From: Strigamia acuminata
Lineage: Eukaryota > Arthropoda > Chilopoda > Geophilomorpha > Linotaeniidae
Direction: 5' to 3'
Length of the DNA: 64,000 bases
NCBI GenBank assembly: GCA_949358305.1
Contig: OX442317.1
Location: forward strand, 9,926,186-9,990,185
Part shown: positions 16,927 through 27,656 of the stretch, one piece after another
Position numbering within the stretch: the first letter of the stretch is position 1
How the letters are laid out: every line of letters begins with the position of its first letter
The notes under the pieces: generated by a model
Seen by the model: the letters and a program-made list of their open reading frames with translations, nothing else
Databases searched by the model: none
What the model was told of the DNA's origin: nothing
Translations under genes and position numbers: made by a program

Positions 16927-19900
16927 ATGGCGACTCCAGGCGAAAAGAGACCGAGAGGAAGGCCGGCGAAGAGACGAGTGGCGATCGATCTACCAGCCGT
17001 GGATCAAGAAGTGACTGAGTCACAAGAACTGTTTGAAGCCATGGATCAAACAGCTAACTGTAACTCGGCACAGTTAATCGTGAATGAATTCACGCAAGCG
17101 TTGGAGCGACAACAGCCATCCCCGCCCAGCGGCCAGTTGGAATTAAATAATCCAACTGGAAGTGGCCGTTCCAAGTCGCAAAACGATGATTTGAATTTAC
17201 GAATTCAATCATCAAGTGCAGAGCACTCGCTGAATTCATCACCAGTCCAAGGTGCAGCACAGCAAGATTCAGAGAATTCCAATATGGAAGTTTCTCATTC
17301 TCCCGTGCGTGTTACCATGATGGACGCACTCCGTGAGCAAGCTAGGCTCGAGGGAGTAAAAGTCACTAGCGAAATGACTGTGGAACAAATCCACAAAGCT
17401 ATGGTTCGCAAACAAAGCCAAAAAGACGTTGAAATCGTCAGAACAAGCTTGCAAGCAGAGTTTGAGCGAATGCATGCAGAAATGCATCAGCAGAATGCCG
17501 AACTAAAACAACAACGTGCAAATGATCACGTTAAGTTGTTAAATTTAGAGCAGGAAAAAGCTTCCTGGCTAATTACTGACGAAGAGCAACAACAAAGGCT
17601 CGAGCAACTAAATCAAGCACAAAAAGATTTAGAAATTGCTAATGAAAATTTGAGATTGGCCAACGCAAATTTGCGAGAAGCCAACACAAATTTAATGACT
17701 GCCGAACTAACCGCCCCAGTTCGAGCGAGGGAAATAATCCCCTCCACTTCTCGAAATTACGAGAATTATGCTGCAGAACAAGCAGCAAGAGCTAAGCGAT
17801 TAGCGCAACGAGAAAACGAAGTATTTCTCGCTCGACAGCAGTCCGTAATTGATGCTGGTCAAGCCGCAAAAAGTCAAAGTACTGCAGAGCAGTTATTGCG
17901 TGCCGACTTAGCTGCGCAAGCTCGTGAAAACGAAATTCTTCGCGCAGATCTATTGACGGTACAAGAGAACTTTGCAGTAGTTGTACAAAAAGTACAAGAC
18001 GTTTGCGGCGAAGATAATTTTGCAAAGCCAGCCCCAGTTTTGCAAAAAGGTGCTTCCAAATCACCTGAGTTGATTGATTTAACATCAGCTAAACCAAAAG
18101 TCAGTAGACAATCAAGTTGGACTGACAGTGATGACTCACGCAGTAGTCGTGGAAGCCGTAATAGTCATCACAGTCGCAAAAAGCGAAAGCGACAACCAGA
18201 CCCGACCGAATATCATTCCCCAAACGTTCCGCAAGATTCGGATCAATTCTTTAGCAATAGTGACCGATTAATCGGATTGCTAGAGAGAAAAAATAAAGAA
18301 CGTGAGAAACCACACGATCGTGGACGGTCACACGATAATCCGCGAGAAGGTTCACCGAAACGAGATTGTCATAACGACATCCGTGATGGGCCGAGATACC
18401 GTGGAAATCCACCAGGTGGTGACCCACCAGGTGGAGACAGTTCAGATGGACATGGAGGTGGCCACTCACGTGACCACAATTCGAATGGCAATCGAAATGG
18501 AAGGGGACCACCAAATGGAGACCGTCGTCCGCCAGATGGCGACGATCCTCCGGACCCTGATCCGCCGCCAAATCCGAATCATGAATCTGCGTCAGATACA
18601 GATTCCTCACACCCCAGTGTGAGAGGGCGATCTCGTCACAGAACACGTAGTAGAACTCAAAGACCCGATTTTTACACGAAAGATGAGATTGACCAGTTGT
18701 TGAGGCAAAATGCTCAACAACAGCGAAAAAACAGAAGGGATAAAATTATTTTGCAAAAAATAAATGAATTTACTTCTGATAAATGGACTCATCAAACAAC
18801 AGATGAAAAGTTCATTAGATGGGATCGAGTTATCCCACATGCCTATAATGGAAATTGGCAAGCAGGGTCAAACCTCTTGCTGGAAATATTCGAACTAGGC
18901 AAGGTTCACAGTTTTGGCTGTGAAGGTGCATTGGCCCATCTAGTACCAAGAATACTGGTTGGCGATGTCAAGGAGTGGTTTCGCAGGAAAGACTTCACGA
19001 AGTGGGATGACTTCGTTAAACAATTTATGTTTAAATTTGGTGAATCGAGCGAAGACATCAAGACGCTCTGGAGATGTCTTAAGCAACGAAAAGGCGAAAG
19101 CTTACATTCGTACATGCTAAGAGCAGAGAATCTGCTTGGCAGAATGCCACACGCTGTCACCGACGCAACAGCAGATGATCAGTTCAGAGCTGGTCTCACA
19201 GAATATAGTAAAAATATTCTGATGATGTCGGACGCTCCCGACCCGGGGAAATTCTCCGAGTTAAACGAGTTCATGGAGGTCAATCAATTGCGCATTGACG
19301 AAAAGTATAAAGCTTACCTTACAGATACCGAAAGGTCAGCATACTTAAAGCGAGAGAAAAGACTCGCTGAGCAAAACAATGAAACCTTTAATGGTTTGAA
19401 ATTGTTACAGCCACCTAGTTACGAAGACTTTCTAGACGAGGTGGAAGGGAAGAGTTCGAAAAAAGAATCTTCCAGAAAGGACGTCAAAAATCCTCATTCA
19501 GTCCCTAAGTTACATGCAAATATAACTGGAGCTGAAACTCCGCCGTCTGACGCTGAAGAAGCTGAAGAGGAGGAGGAAGCAGGAGATGAGACGTTGGCTT
19601 TATTAGCCAAAGCAGCGGCGTTGTTAGCAAAAAATAACCCCGTTGCAGGCAAATGGAAGCCAAGAATGAAACCAAAAAATGTTTCTTTTGACGCATCAAA
19701 GGTGAATACCGAAAGGAATTCAAAGTCACCTGCGGTGTCGCCTGAGCGCCGGTCTGACGCTCGTTCTCGTTCTGCCTCACCAGCAGCAACGAAAAAGAAA
19801 TCGCCTGCCACTGATCCATGCAATTTATGCAAAAAATTAGGGCATTGGCAAAAAGACTGCCCTTCCTCTAAAAAGGACAAACCAGTGTCAACAGCTGAGT

Positions 19901-19950
19901 TTGAAAAAGCAGTCAAGATCATAACTGACATGTTTCGAAAAAACTTGTAG
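16927..19950 (+). CDS. gag: gypsy element B Gag
   Basis: 1007 residues begin at an ATG in good context (aaaaatggcg). Residues about 150-330 form a long Gln/Leu/Glu coiled coil (repeats such as ANENLRLANANLREANTNL). A Ser/Arg/Pro/Gly-rich stretch (about 400-580) follows. The Gag core lies at about 620-800 (WDRVIPHAYNGNWQ, KEWFRRKDFTKWDDF, LHSYMLRAENLL). A CCHC knuckle (CNLCKKLGHWQKDC) lies near residue 964. Gag ends two codons after a slippery heptamer. It is larger than typical gypsy Gag because of the coiled-coil and low-complexity insertions. Confidence 0.92.
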   Translation: MATPGEKRPRGRPAKRRVAIDLPAVDQEVTESQELFEAMDQTANCNSAQLIVNEFTQALERQQPSPPSGQLELNNPTGSGRSKSQNDDLNLRIQSSSAEHSLNSSPVQGAAQQDSENSNMEVSHSPVRVTMMDALREQARLEGVKVTSEMTVEQIHKAMVRKQSQKDVEIVRTSLQAEFERMHAEMHQQNAELKQQRANDHVKLLNLEQEKASWLITDEEQQQRLEQLNQAQKDLEIANENLRLANANLREANTNLMTAELTAPVRAREIIPSTSRNYENYAAEQAARAKRLAQRENEVFLARQQSVIDAGQAAKSQSTAEQLLRADLAAQARENEILRADLLTVQENFAVVVQKVQDVCGEDNFAKPAPVLQKGASKSPELIDLTSAKPKVSRQSSWTDSDDSRSSRGSRNSHHSRKKRKRQPDPTEYHSPNVPQDSDQFFSNSDRLIGLLERKNKEREKPHDRGRSHDNPREGSPKRDCHNDIRDGPRYRGNPPGGDPPGGDSSDGHGGGHSRDHNSNGNRNGRGPPNGDRRPPDGDDPPDPDPPPNPNHESASDTDSSHPSVRGRSRHRTRSRTQRPDFYTKDEIDQLLRQNAQQQRKNRRDKIILQKINEFTSDKWTHQTTDEKFIRWDRVIPHAYNGNWQAGSNLLLEIFELGKVHSFGCEGALAHLVPRILVGDVKEWFRRKDFTKWDDFVKQFMFKFGESSEDIKTLWRCLKQRKGESLHSYMLRAENLLGRMPHAVTDATADDQFRAGLTEYSKNILMMSDAPDPGKFSELNEFMEVNQLRIDEKYKAYLTDTERSAYLKREKRLAEQNNETFNGLKLLQPPSYEDFLDEVEGKSSKKESSRKDVKNPHSVPKLHANITGAETPPSDAEEAEEEEEAGDETLALLAKAAALLAKNNPVAGKWKPRMKPKNVSFDASKVNTERNSKSPAVSPERRSDARSRSASPAATKKKSPATDPCNLCKKLGHWQKDCPSSKKDKPVSTAEFEKAVKIITDMFRKNL
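19938..19944 (+). promoter_or_regulatory. -1 ribosomal frameshift slippery heptamer, element B gag/pol
   Basis: The gag codons read cg[A AAA AAC] ttg tag. The -1 frame is open from the heptamer into pol. Confidence 0.75.
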
Positions 19951-19970
19951 ACGCAGATCCATCAGGTCTA

Positions 19971-22305
19971 GTGGACGCTGCGTCACCTCCGAAATCGGAA
20001 TCAGAGAATGAAAATCTGAAAATAATGGAAGATGTTGGAGAAGTTATTGATGAATTAATTCGTCAAACAGAACTAAAAGAAAATGGATCTCTTGATGTAA
20101 AAAAGGAGATTGTCGGCGAAACCCCGACTGAAGAAGACACTTTCAATATTAAAGATAAAGTCGAAATTAAAGACGATAGACCAAGCTCAGTTCCAGAGAC
20201 ACCTGGAATTGAGGAGTGCATTAAGTTATTTGCAGCTACAACTCTTGACACCAATGAGTTATTAGATGAATTGCCTTTGGAGCCTCCAATTACAATTCAT
20301 CATAAATTGCGCAAGTTTGAGTGCAAACTGGCTGGAATACCAAACAGCCAAGACCTTCCGACGTTAAAGTTAGAAACGTTAAAAGGTGTAATAACCGGAA
20401 TGTTGGACTCAGGAGCAAATAAAAGCTTCCTAGCCACTTCAGTTATTAACCAATTAGGTCTAGAAAAATATCTACGACCTATCGGACCTGGTGTCAGAGT
20501 TACGACGGCTAGTGAAGAAGTCACTCCAGATGGAACCATTCATCTTTCATTTCGATGGACACATGGCACGTTACGTCATCCGTTCATCGTAATACCAAAT
20601 AAGTATCCAATGGTACTATTGGGTTGCGATTTTATGAATAAATTAAAAATCCAACCTAATCCACAGACGATGTCTTGGAATTTCACGCAACCTGTGGATG
20701 CAGATTTACCCTACATTCCACAAGCGTTGTTGGATCGTTATTTGGAGAAAATAGAGGAACCCGATTCCTCATTTGTGACTTTCGCAAAAGCTTACGCTGC
20801 AAGTGTAACTCAAAGCAAAATTGATGAAGAGAATTTCATCCAAAAGTTAGTCGAAGAAGCTAACTTAAATTTGGAGCAATCTAAATTATTAGAAAAGATG
20901 TTATCCAAACATAAAAGGATTATTTCTAAAGATCCAGGTAAAACACACCTGGTTAAGCACAAAATTGAGCTTGACACGGAGAAACCCATCCGTGTCCCCT
21001 TTAAGAGCATAAACCCTCAAAAAAGGGAAATAATCAGACAACTTTGTCAAGACATGATTGACAAAGGCGTAGTCGTCAAAGCTAAAGGCGATTACGGAAT
21101 GAGGCCAGTCCTAGTCATGCGACCAGGAAACGACCCACGCTTGTGCATTGATTTTCGCCCCATCAATACACATACTAAGTACAACCCACCTCAAATGCCA
21201 ACAATTGAGGAAATTCTGCGAGAAATCGGAGAATTCGAATGGGTCAGTACTATAGATCTGACCAAGGGATATTGGCAGATAGAATTGCGACCTGAAGACA
21301 GAGAAAAAACTGCCTTCTGGAGCCCAATGGGAAGACTAATGTTTTTAGTCATGCCTTTCGGATTAGTAAACGCGCCAACTACTTTCCAAGAATTGATGGA
21401 AAAAGTTTTGGGTGACGTTTATAGAAAATTTGCATGGGCATATTTGGATGACATAATTGTTGTATCCAAATCGTTCGAAGAACACATTAAACATTTAGAT
21501 ACAGTGTTTAAAAAATTGGCAGAAGCTAATTTACATGCGCACCCTGGCAAGACGCATCTCTGTAGAAAGGAATTAATTTTTCTAGGCTACAAAGTAGGAG
21601 TAGAAGGACTTGCAGTAGACCCTAAAAAAGTCGCTGCAATTACGCAATTTCCGGCTCCTACCAATCTTAAGGAATTACAAAGATTTCTAGGCATGGTGAA
21701 TTTCTTTCACCGCCTAATCAAGAATTTGGCCACAGTAGCAGAACCACTAAGGCCTCTCTTGAAGAAAGATGCAGAGTTCGATTGGGAACTGCATCATCAG
21801 GCAGCATTCGACGCAATAAAAGACTTGCTTACGAATGCTAAAACAATGAAGATGCCTGACTTGTACATGCCATTTATTGTTCATACTGACGCCAGTAGAC
21901 AAGGGTTGGGTGCAGCCCTTACACAAAAGAAAAATGTGGATGGCCAAGAAGTCGAAATGCCATGCGTGTATGCAAGCAGAAGCTTGCAACCCGCTGAAAA
22001 GAATTATACTGTGACAGAATTGGAATGTCTCGCAGTAGTATGGGGATTACGCAAATTTCGCCCATACTTAGAGTACACTACATTCACTGTACAAACGGAT
22101 CACCAAGCACTTAAGTGGTTGATGTCGTTATCTGACCCGTCGGGCAGATTAGCTCGTTGGCAAATGGAGCTGATGGCGTATTCGTTCGAAATACAGTACG
22201 TCAAAGGTCCGCTGAATGTAATAGCAGACGCATTGTCTCGTGCACCTGTCAGCGCACCTGACGAACCAGAAGACGATGGCGATAATGATGATTTATTATC
22301 ATATT
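19971..22305 (+). pseudogene. pol: gypsy element B pol, 5' part (protease, RT, RNase H), cut by C1
   Basis: The frame contains protease (DSGANKSFLA, about residue 146), RT with YLDD (about 490), RNase H (TDASRQGLGAAL, about 639) and the end of the RNase H domain (NVIADALSRAP). It is close to the element A Pol in all blocks. It opens upstream through the gag overlap in the -1 frame. At 22306 the C1 LTR begins and the frame ends within the LTR at 22352. The enzyme blocks themselves show no stop or frameshift, so the copy was probably intact before C1 landed. Confidence 0.92.
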
Positions 22306-22799
22306 TGAAGAGACTTGTGGAGAATTTCCTGGCCAGAATCCATGGGAAATAACTGCCAAACGGGTTAAAAATGAGCGGGATGCCGACAATGCGTCCGCCA
22401 TCTTTTATTCGTGAGAATCGTAAGAGACAGTACACGGTTGGAGGCTATTTGCCCTCCATCTCAACATAGGATAAATCATTGTTACATTATCAATGATTTG
22501 TCCTTTACATTCAAAAGGTAAATAAAACACCGGCATTTATAATCGATAAACAAGCGATAATGATAAAACAAGACTCACTCTTTCGAGCAGACGATATCGT
22601 GGGCGCATGCTATAAAGAATAAAGTATTCAACCGCGGTACGTAACAGGCATTGATAAAAATCGGAATCGGTTGAAAAACAACATCGGGACATTACATTAT
22701 AGCATGCTTGTTACACATATTCAGAAAGTGTGTAACTAACAAATCACGCAACACAGAAACAAATGTTTAGGCACCACAAAATGGGTTTGCAACCCAACA
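22306..22799 (-). repeat. 3' LTR of C1
   Basis: A 494-bp direct repeat of 28932-29425. Next to it, at 22800-22813, lies the polypurine tract (minus strand). Confidence 0.95.
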
Positions 22800-22817
22800 A
22801 ATCCCCCTTTGCCTAAA

Positions 22818-25800
22818 CTATTTATTTACGACAAAAATGTGTTCGCAAAGAGTGTTTAACCTTGGTTTCGCTAACCACTTGGTTAAAACATCTGCCACGT
22901 TCAAAACCCCTGCGATGTGCTTAATAGAGAACGTGCCCTTCTCGAACCAATCACGTACGAAATGCAATTTGACATCTATATGTTTATTAGCACGGTTCTC
23001 TATTCTATTCTTTGTGTACTGGATCGCCGGCATAGAGTCGGCGTACACGCACGGGGTTGCTCGATCAACGCAGAACATAATGTCTGCGTCGTATAGCCGA
23101 TGAAGCCATATAATATCCTTCACCCCATCGACCACGGCCAGAAATTCACTCTCCATGATCGACAGGGAGGTCATCGTCTGCTTATGGCAGTTCCACGAGA
23201 TCGGAACTCCTCCTAGATATACTATATGGCCCCCAAAGCTCCTTCTTTTGTCTTGGTCCAGGGCAAAGGACGCGTCAGTGTAGACTGTGAGTGAATCGTT
23301 CTTGCAATTCGATAAATCAATGGCGTAGTCGGGTGTGTTTCCCAAATATCGCAAAATTTGCATTAGCATGCCCACATGACGCGCAGAATGAGTTTCGTTA
23401 TATTGCGAGAGGGCAATGACCGAGAATAAGATATCAGGCCTTGTCCTGCTCGCAACAAACAGAAGACTTCCGACCAAGTTCCTGTACGGAAATGAGGTGT
23501 TGACCCGCTCACCAACTTTGACCTTTTGGATCATCGTACCCGGGGTCCCAGGGACTTTCACGCGGTGACACGGATCCACTCCGTACATTTTACACAACTT
23601 CTCTATGTACCTTCTCTGGTGAATTCGGATTCGCCCCCCCGATCTGTCGAACTCGATACCCAACAATAGGGTCACCGGACCTAAGTCGACAATGTCGAAG
23701 AAACTTCGAATCCATTTTAGAACGCATTTCTCAACGTAATCGTCTCTTGAGAAGAGAACAATGTCGTCCACGTAAAAGACGATTACGGCCTCGTTGTCCA
23801 GAGAATAGACACAATTTAATCCCAACATCGGTACAAATCCCAGTTGGAGCAGACGGTCGTGAAGTACCTGGTACCACATCCGTCCGCTCTGATGCAGACC
23901 ATACAAAGCCTTCAGCAGCATCCAACATTTATGTCGGTTCTTCGATGTTCTGTAGCCCTTGGGGACTTCACAATATTGCACTGTATCGAGGTCGCCATAG
24001 AGGTAGGCGGCCTTGATATCGATGTGCACGTCACGCCAACCCTTAAGCACTACCAAAGTGCAGAAAAAGACGATTACGAGGACGAAGTTGACAACTGGAG
24101 AAAATACTTCAGTAAAGTCAATCCCGGGCTTCTGTTTAAATCCCTGGGCCACTAAACGAGCTCGATAACGTCTAATGACTCCAGTATGGTCGCGCTTCAT
24201 TTTATATATCCATTTTGTCCCCAAAAGCTGTACGTCTTTAGGCTTGTCAATTTCGCGATAGACTTCTCGCTCATCGAAAATATCTATCTCGTCCTTCATG
24301 GCCCCTTCCCAATAGGGTTTGTTGATGCCTCCAATCGCCTCCTCGTAGGTGTCAGGCTCAACTGCGCAAAACCCCGCAAAAGGTAAGGGCTCTTCACCGT
24401 CAGAGGTTTTGAAATCGAACAAGCTCGGGTCATATGCGAAACCCTCCCCGTCGCACCATCGCGCAACATCTGTTCGACTTCTCAATTTATCCTCATTGGG
24501 TGAGAAATAGACTACATCAACTTTTCCCGCAGTTGCCCCGGCTTTACGGACTGATGCAACCCGTCTCCACTTAGTCATGTCCAGTGGCAGCAACATTGGG
24601 TCTGGGGTTTCTTTCACTTTACCCCTTTTGCCCGAACCGCGACGGGCTTGTATTCCCGGAGGGAGTTCGACTTCCTCATCGTCTTCGGGATAAACGTTGA
24701 AAAATTCTCCATCATCCCCCTTCGCCCCCCCAATTTCTTCAATCGGATTATCCCCACCACGTTCATCGTCCCCAACCAAATCCTCTGCAGTAGTTTCCAC
24801 TGCAGGCAGTTGTGTCGCCTGCTTGACCTGTGGTCTCAATTCAGGCCTAAAAGCGGGCTTTGGGGTTGTGGGTAATGCAGGTTTTGCTTTCGGAGCAGGG
24901 GGTTGGGCAGGAGGTTGAGCAGGAGGTGGGACAACAACCACTTCCTGAACCTCTTCTTCAGCTTCTTCGGCAGGGGCAATGGAATCATCATCGTCGTCTT
25001 CGGTTTCAGAAGGAGAACCCCCAAAATATTCAGGTTCCTTATGTCCACTTTGTGGATGATGCAATCTCTTGCCCACTTCATACCAAAAAGAATCCTCAAA
25101 AATGCGGACATGTTTAGACGCAAACACTTGATTCCGTATGGGATCCCAGATCCTGTAGCCCCTTGTGGATATTGCATATCCAATCAAAGCTCCCGCCCAT
25201 GCCCTTCCTTGTAATTTGCCTTTGCGGACTTGGGATGGGATGTGGACGAAAGTTTTCGATCCAATACATTTAATATGGCGTAGGGACAATTTCTTGTCGA
25301 AAAATACCGTGTAAGGGGTTTTCCCCTCAATCCCCGCATGTGGAAACCTGTTTTTCAAGTATACGACTGTCGTCGCCAATTCAGCCCAAAGGGGATAGGG
25401 GAAACTGTTCTCGATCATTAAAGCCCTAACCCCGCTAACAATGGTACGGTTGGCCCTTTCGGCCACGGAATTCATTTCCGGAGAGTATGCGTTCGTGCGA
25501 ATGCACTTCAATCCAATTTTCGACGCATAATCGTCCCAATTCCTGGAAATGAACTCCCCGCCATTGTCTGTTTTGATACATTTCACTTTCTTTCCCGTTG
25601 TTCGTTCTATTTCCGTCAACCAACGTTTGAAATGGCCCAAAACTTCCCCCTTGGTCTTCATCGTAATTATCCACATATAACGTGAATAGTCATCAACTAG
25701 GATGAAGTAAAAATTGGCTCCACCCAGGGACGGTTCCTGTGACGCGCCCCACACGTCCATGTGTACGAGGGACAAAATCTCTTTCGTAGAGATAGCAATA

Positions 25801-27656
25801 ATAGGGGGAAAACTTGCCCTCGTGCTCTTCGCACATGCACATGCGTCGCATGTTGACAAATTTCTGTCTGAAATGCTAATCCCGAACACATCTTCCAATT
25901 TCTCCAAGTGGGAGATGCCCTTAGCATTCAGATGCCCCATTCTCGAGTGCCATGTGTCCATGGTCTGAGGCTGCTCTTTGTTTTTCACTGTTACTTTGGT
26001 CAAATTCCCATTAACTTTCGCATTCGCATTTGCTTGGGGAGAATTCGCAGGAGGTATTTGAACCTCATTTCCCGTCTTTGTCAAAGTAATCGCCGTAGGC
26101 GCGTTTGTCTTAGTTGTTTCGCTCACTTGCGCAATCAAATTTGGTGCGGATTTTCCCTTATCCGACTTACTCGAACTGTTTAGTAAAGCGGACTTATAGT
26201 TAAGCATGGTTAGTAACGGTTGTACAAATTTTTCATCCTTTACAGATGACTTGATCAAGTCGAGGACAGCAGCTGCATTCTGTTGCGCAGTTAATGCAGC
26301 CGTGTTTACATTCTTAGCCTCGATACGGCAGCTGACTTTATACAGCCTATCGCTTGTTCTAACTGCCGTGATCGATGGCTCCTCGATCTTGTTCATATAA
26401 ATCGACATTTTCCCATTCTTGACAAATGTGCACAACCCCGCTTCGTCGGTGCGCCCTAGCGAGATTAGATTCTTGCGGAATTTCGGCGCATAATAAACAT
26501 TTTCCAAAGTTATTTTCCTTTGTTTGTTTCCATAAAGTGAGGTAAGAATAATGTTGCCGACCCCTTCGATCTTCGATTTGCCTTCTCCTTGTAACACACT
26601 GAAGTTGGACAAAGGCTTATACTCGGAGAACCAGTTCCGGTTGAAGGAAAAGTGGTCCGTTGCTCCTGTGTCCACGTACCACTGCGAGTCAAATTGTCCG
26701 TGCGACACAAGAGACAACGGTTGTGCCGGGGCCTCGTCCAAAACTGCAGAATACAACGTAAGCGGTTCGTCTTCAAACGTGTGTATTTGGGTAAGATTGG
26801 CCCTTTGCTGGCTCTTTCCTCGTCCTTTGCCACGACCACCCCCACGTTTCGATTGGGCAGGTGAGCTGACATTAGAGGCAACTGTCCCTTGTTTCGGCGG
26901 CGAGGGGCATTCGCGGGCGAAGTGGCCTGTTCCGCCACAAGTAAAACACGTGCCACGCTGAAACCCTGCCGAATTCGAAGTTTTCCCTCGAGGTTTCCAG
27001 TTGCTTTTCCCAAAAAATGCATTTGCGTTGTCTACTGCACTTTGTACGACGCCAAACTCGTTGTTTTGCTCATAAAGGCGATTGTATTCGCCAAGCAACC
27101 TGTCTTTGACATTTTGGGCTGTGAACTCTGCATCGCCCCAGTGATATGCAGTTTGCTTCACAGCTTCGTATTGTGGGGGCAAAAGGTCCAAGTATTGAAA
27201 TGCCAGGAACTCATCGGAGACGTCAATCTTCACATCTTTTAATTCTGTGACTTTCCGATCCACTCTTCCGGTGAAAACCAACATTTCTTCATTCTCTAGC
27301 AGTTTCAAATTGAGAAATTCGCGGCGAAGACGAGCCCGACGTGCTCTCGTTGTCGGCTGGTAAGCCGCTTTCAACGCCTCCCATACTTTTGCAGCAGTGG
27401 GGCAGGCAACGGCTATAACCTGTTGCGGTTCGGCGCAACTCATGCACAACGTAGACATGGCTTTGTCTTCCCGGACATTAAATTCTCTTTTTTCCTTTGC
27501 CGTCGCTGTGTCCGGCAATTTCGGCTCTGTGCCGTTCACGTGGCCCCAGACACCGTTGTATTTGAGCAGAAGTTGAATCTGCACCGCCCATGTTGCATAG
27601 TTCGTGCCGTCGAGTTTCTTGACATCTTTATAGTCATCATGCCTATTAGAAGCCAT
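22818..27656 (-). CDS. copia C1 Gag-Pol polyprotein
   Basis: One uninterrupted frame of 1612 residues encodes all domains in copia order: Gag (1-230), CCHC knuckle CFTCGGTGHFAREC (about 238), protease VDTGATDHF (about 329), pre-integrase HCC finger (WHSRMGHLN with CDACACAK), integrase (HMDVWG, TDNGGEF, and E in NSVAERANR), a Pro/Glu-rich linker, RT (LLGTKWIYKMKRD, YVDDIVLFS) and RNase H (YTDASFALDQ, HIDVKLHFVRDW). The integrase-before-RT order identifies Ty1/copia. The start ATG opens MASNRHDDYK. The single frame means no frameshift is needed. Confidence 0.97.
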   Translation of the reverse strand: MASNRHDDYKDVKKLDGTNYATWAVQIQLLLKYNGVWGHVNGTEPKLPDTATAKEKREFNVREDKAMSTLCMSCAEPQQVIAVACPTAAKVWEALKAAYQPTTRARRARLRREFLNLKLLENEEMLVFTGRVDRKVTELKDVKIDVSDEFLAFQYLDLLPPQYEAVKQTAYHWGDAEFTAQNVKDRLLGEYNRLYEQNNEFGVVQSAVDNANAFFGKSNWKPRGKTSNSAGFQRGTCFTCGGTGHFARECPSPPKQGTVASNVSSPAQSKRGGGRGKGRGKSQQRANLTQIHTFEDEPLTLYSAVLDEAPAQPLSLVSHGQFDSQWYVDTGATDHFSFNRNWFSEYKPLSNFSVLQGEGKSKIEGVGNIILTSLYGNKQRKITLENVYYAPKFRKNLISLGRTDEAGLCTFVKNGKMSIYMNKIEEPSITAVRTSDRLYKVSCRIEAKNVNTAALTAQQNAAAVLDLIKSSVKDEKFVQPLLTMLNYKSALLNSSSKSDKGKSAPNLIAQVSETTKTNAPTAITLTKTGNEVQIPPANSPQANANAKVNGNLTKVTVKNKEQPQTMDTWHSRMGHLNAKGISHLEKLEDVFGISISDRNLSTCDACACAKSTRASFPPIIAISTKEILSLVHMDVWGASQEPSLGGANFYFILVDDYSRYMWIITMKTKGEVLGHFKRWLTEIERTTGKKVKCIKTDNGGEFISRNWDDYASKIGLKCIRTNAYSPEMNSVAERANRTIVSGVRALMIENSFPYPLWAELATTVVYLKNRFPHAGIEGKTPYTVFFDKKLSLRHIKCIGSKTFVHIPSQVRKGKLQGRAWAGALIGYAISTRGYRIWDPIRNQVFASKHVRIFEDSFWYEVGKRLHHPQSGHKEPEYFGGSPSETEDDDDDSIAPAEEAEEEVQEVVVVPPPAQPPAQPPAPKAKPALPTTPKPAFRPELRPQVKQATQLPAVETTAEDLVGDDERGGDNPIEEIGGAKGDDGEFFNVYPEDDEEVELPPGIQARRGSGKRGKVKETPDPMLLPLDMTKWRRVASVRKAGATAGKVDVVYFSPNEDKLRSRTDVARWCDGEGFAYDPSLFDFKTSDGEEPLPFAGFCAVEPDTYEEAIGGINKPYWEGAMKDEIDIFDEREVYREIDKPKDVQLLGTKWIYKMKRDHTGVIRRYRARLVAQGFKQKPGIDFTEVFSPVVNFVLVIVFFCTLVVLKGWRDVHIDIKAAYLYGDLDTVQYCEVPKGYRTSKNRHKCWMLLKALYGLHQSGRMWYQVLHDRLLQLGFVPMLGLNCVYSLDNEAVIVFYVDDIVLFSRDDYVEKCVLKWIRSFFDIVDLGPVTLLLGIEFDRSGGRIRIHQRRYIEKLCKMYGVDPCHRVKVPGTPGTMIQKVKVGERVNTSFPYRNLVGSLLFVASRTRPDILFSVIALSQYNETHSARHVGMLMQILRYLGNTPDYAIDLSNCKNDSLTVYTDASFALDQDKRRSFGGHIVYLGGVPISWNCHKQTMTSLSIMESEFLAVVDGVKDIIWLHRLYDADIMFCVDRATPCVYADSMPAIQYTKNRIENRANKHIDVKLHFVRDWFEKGTFSIKHIAGVLNVADVLTKWLAKPRLNTLCEHIFVVNK

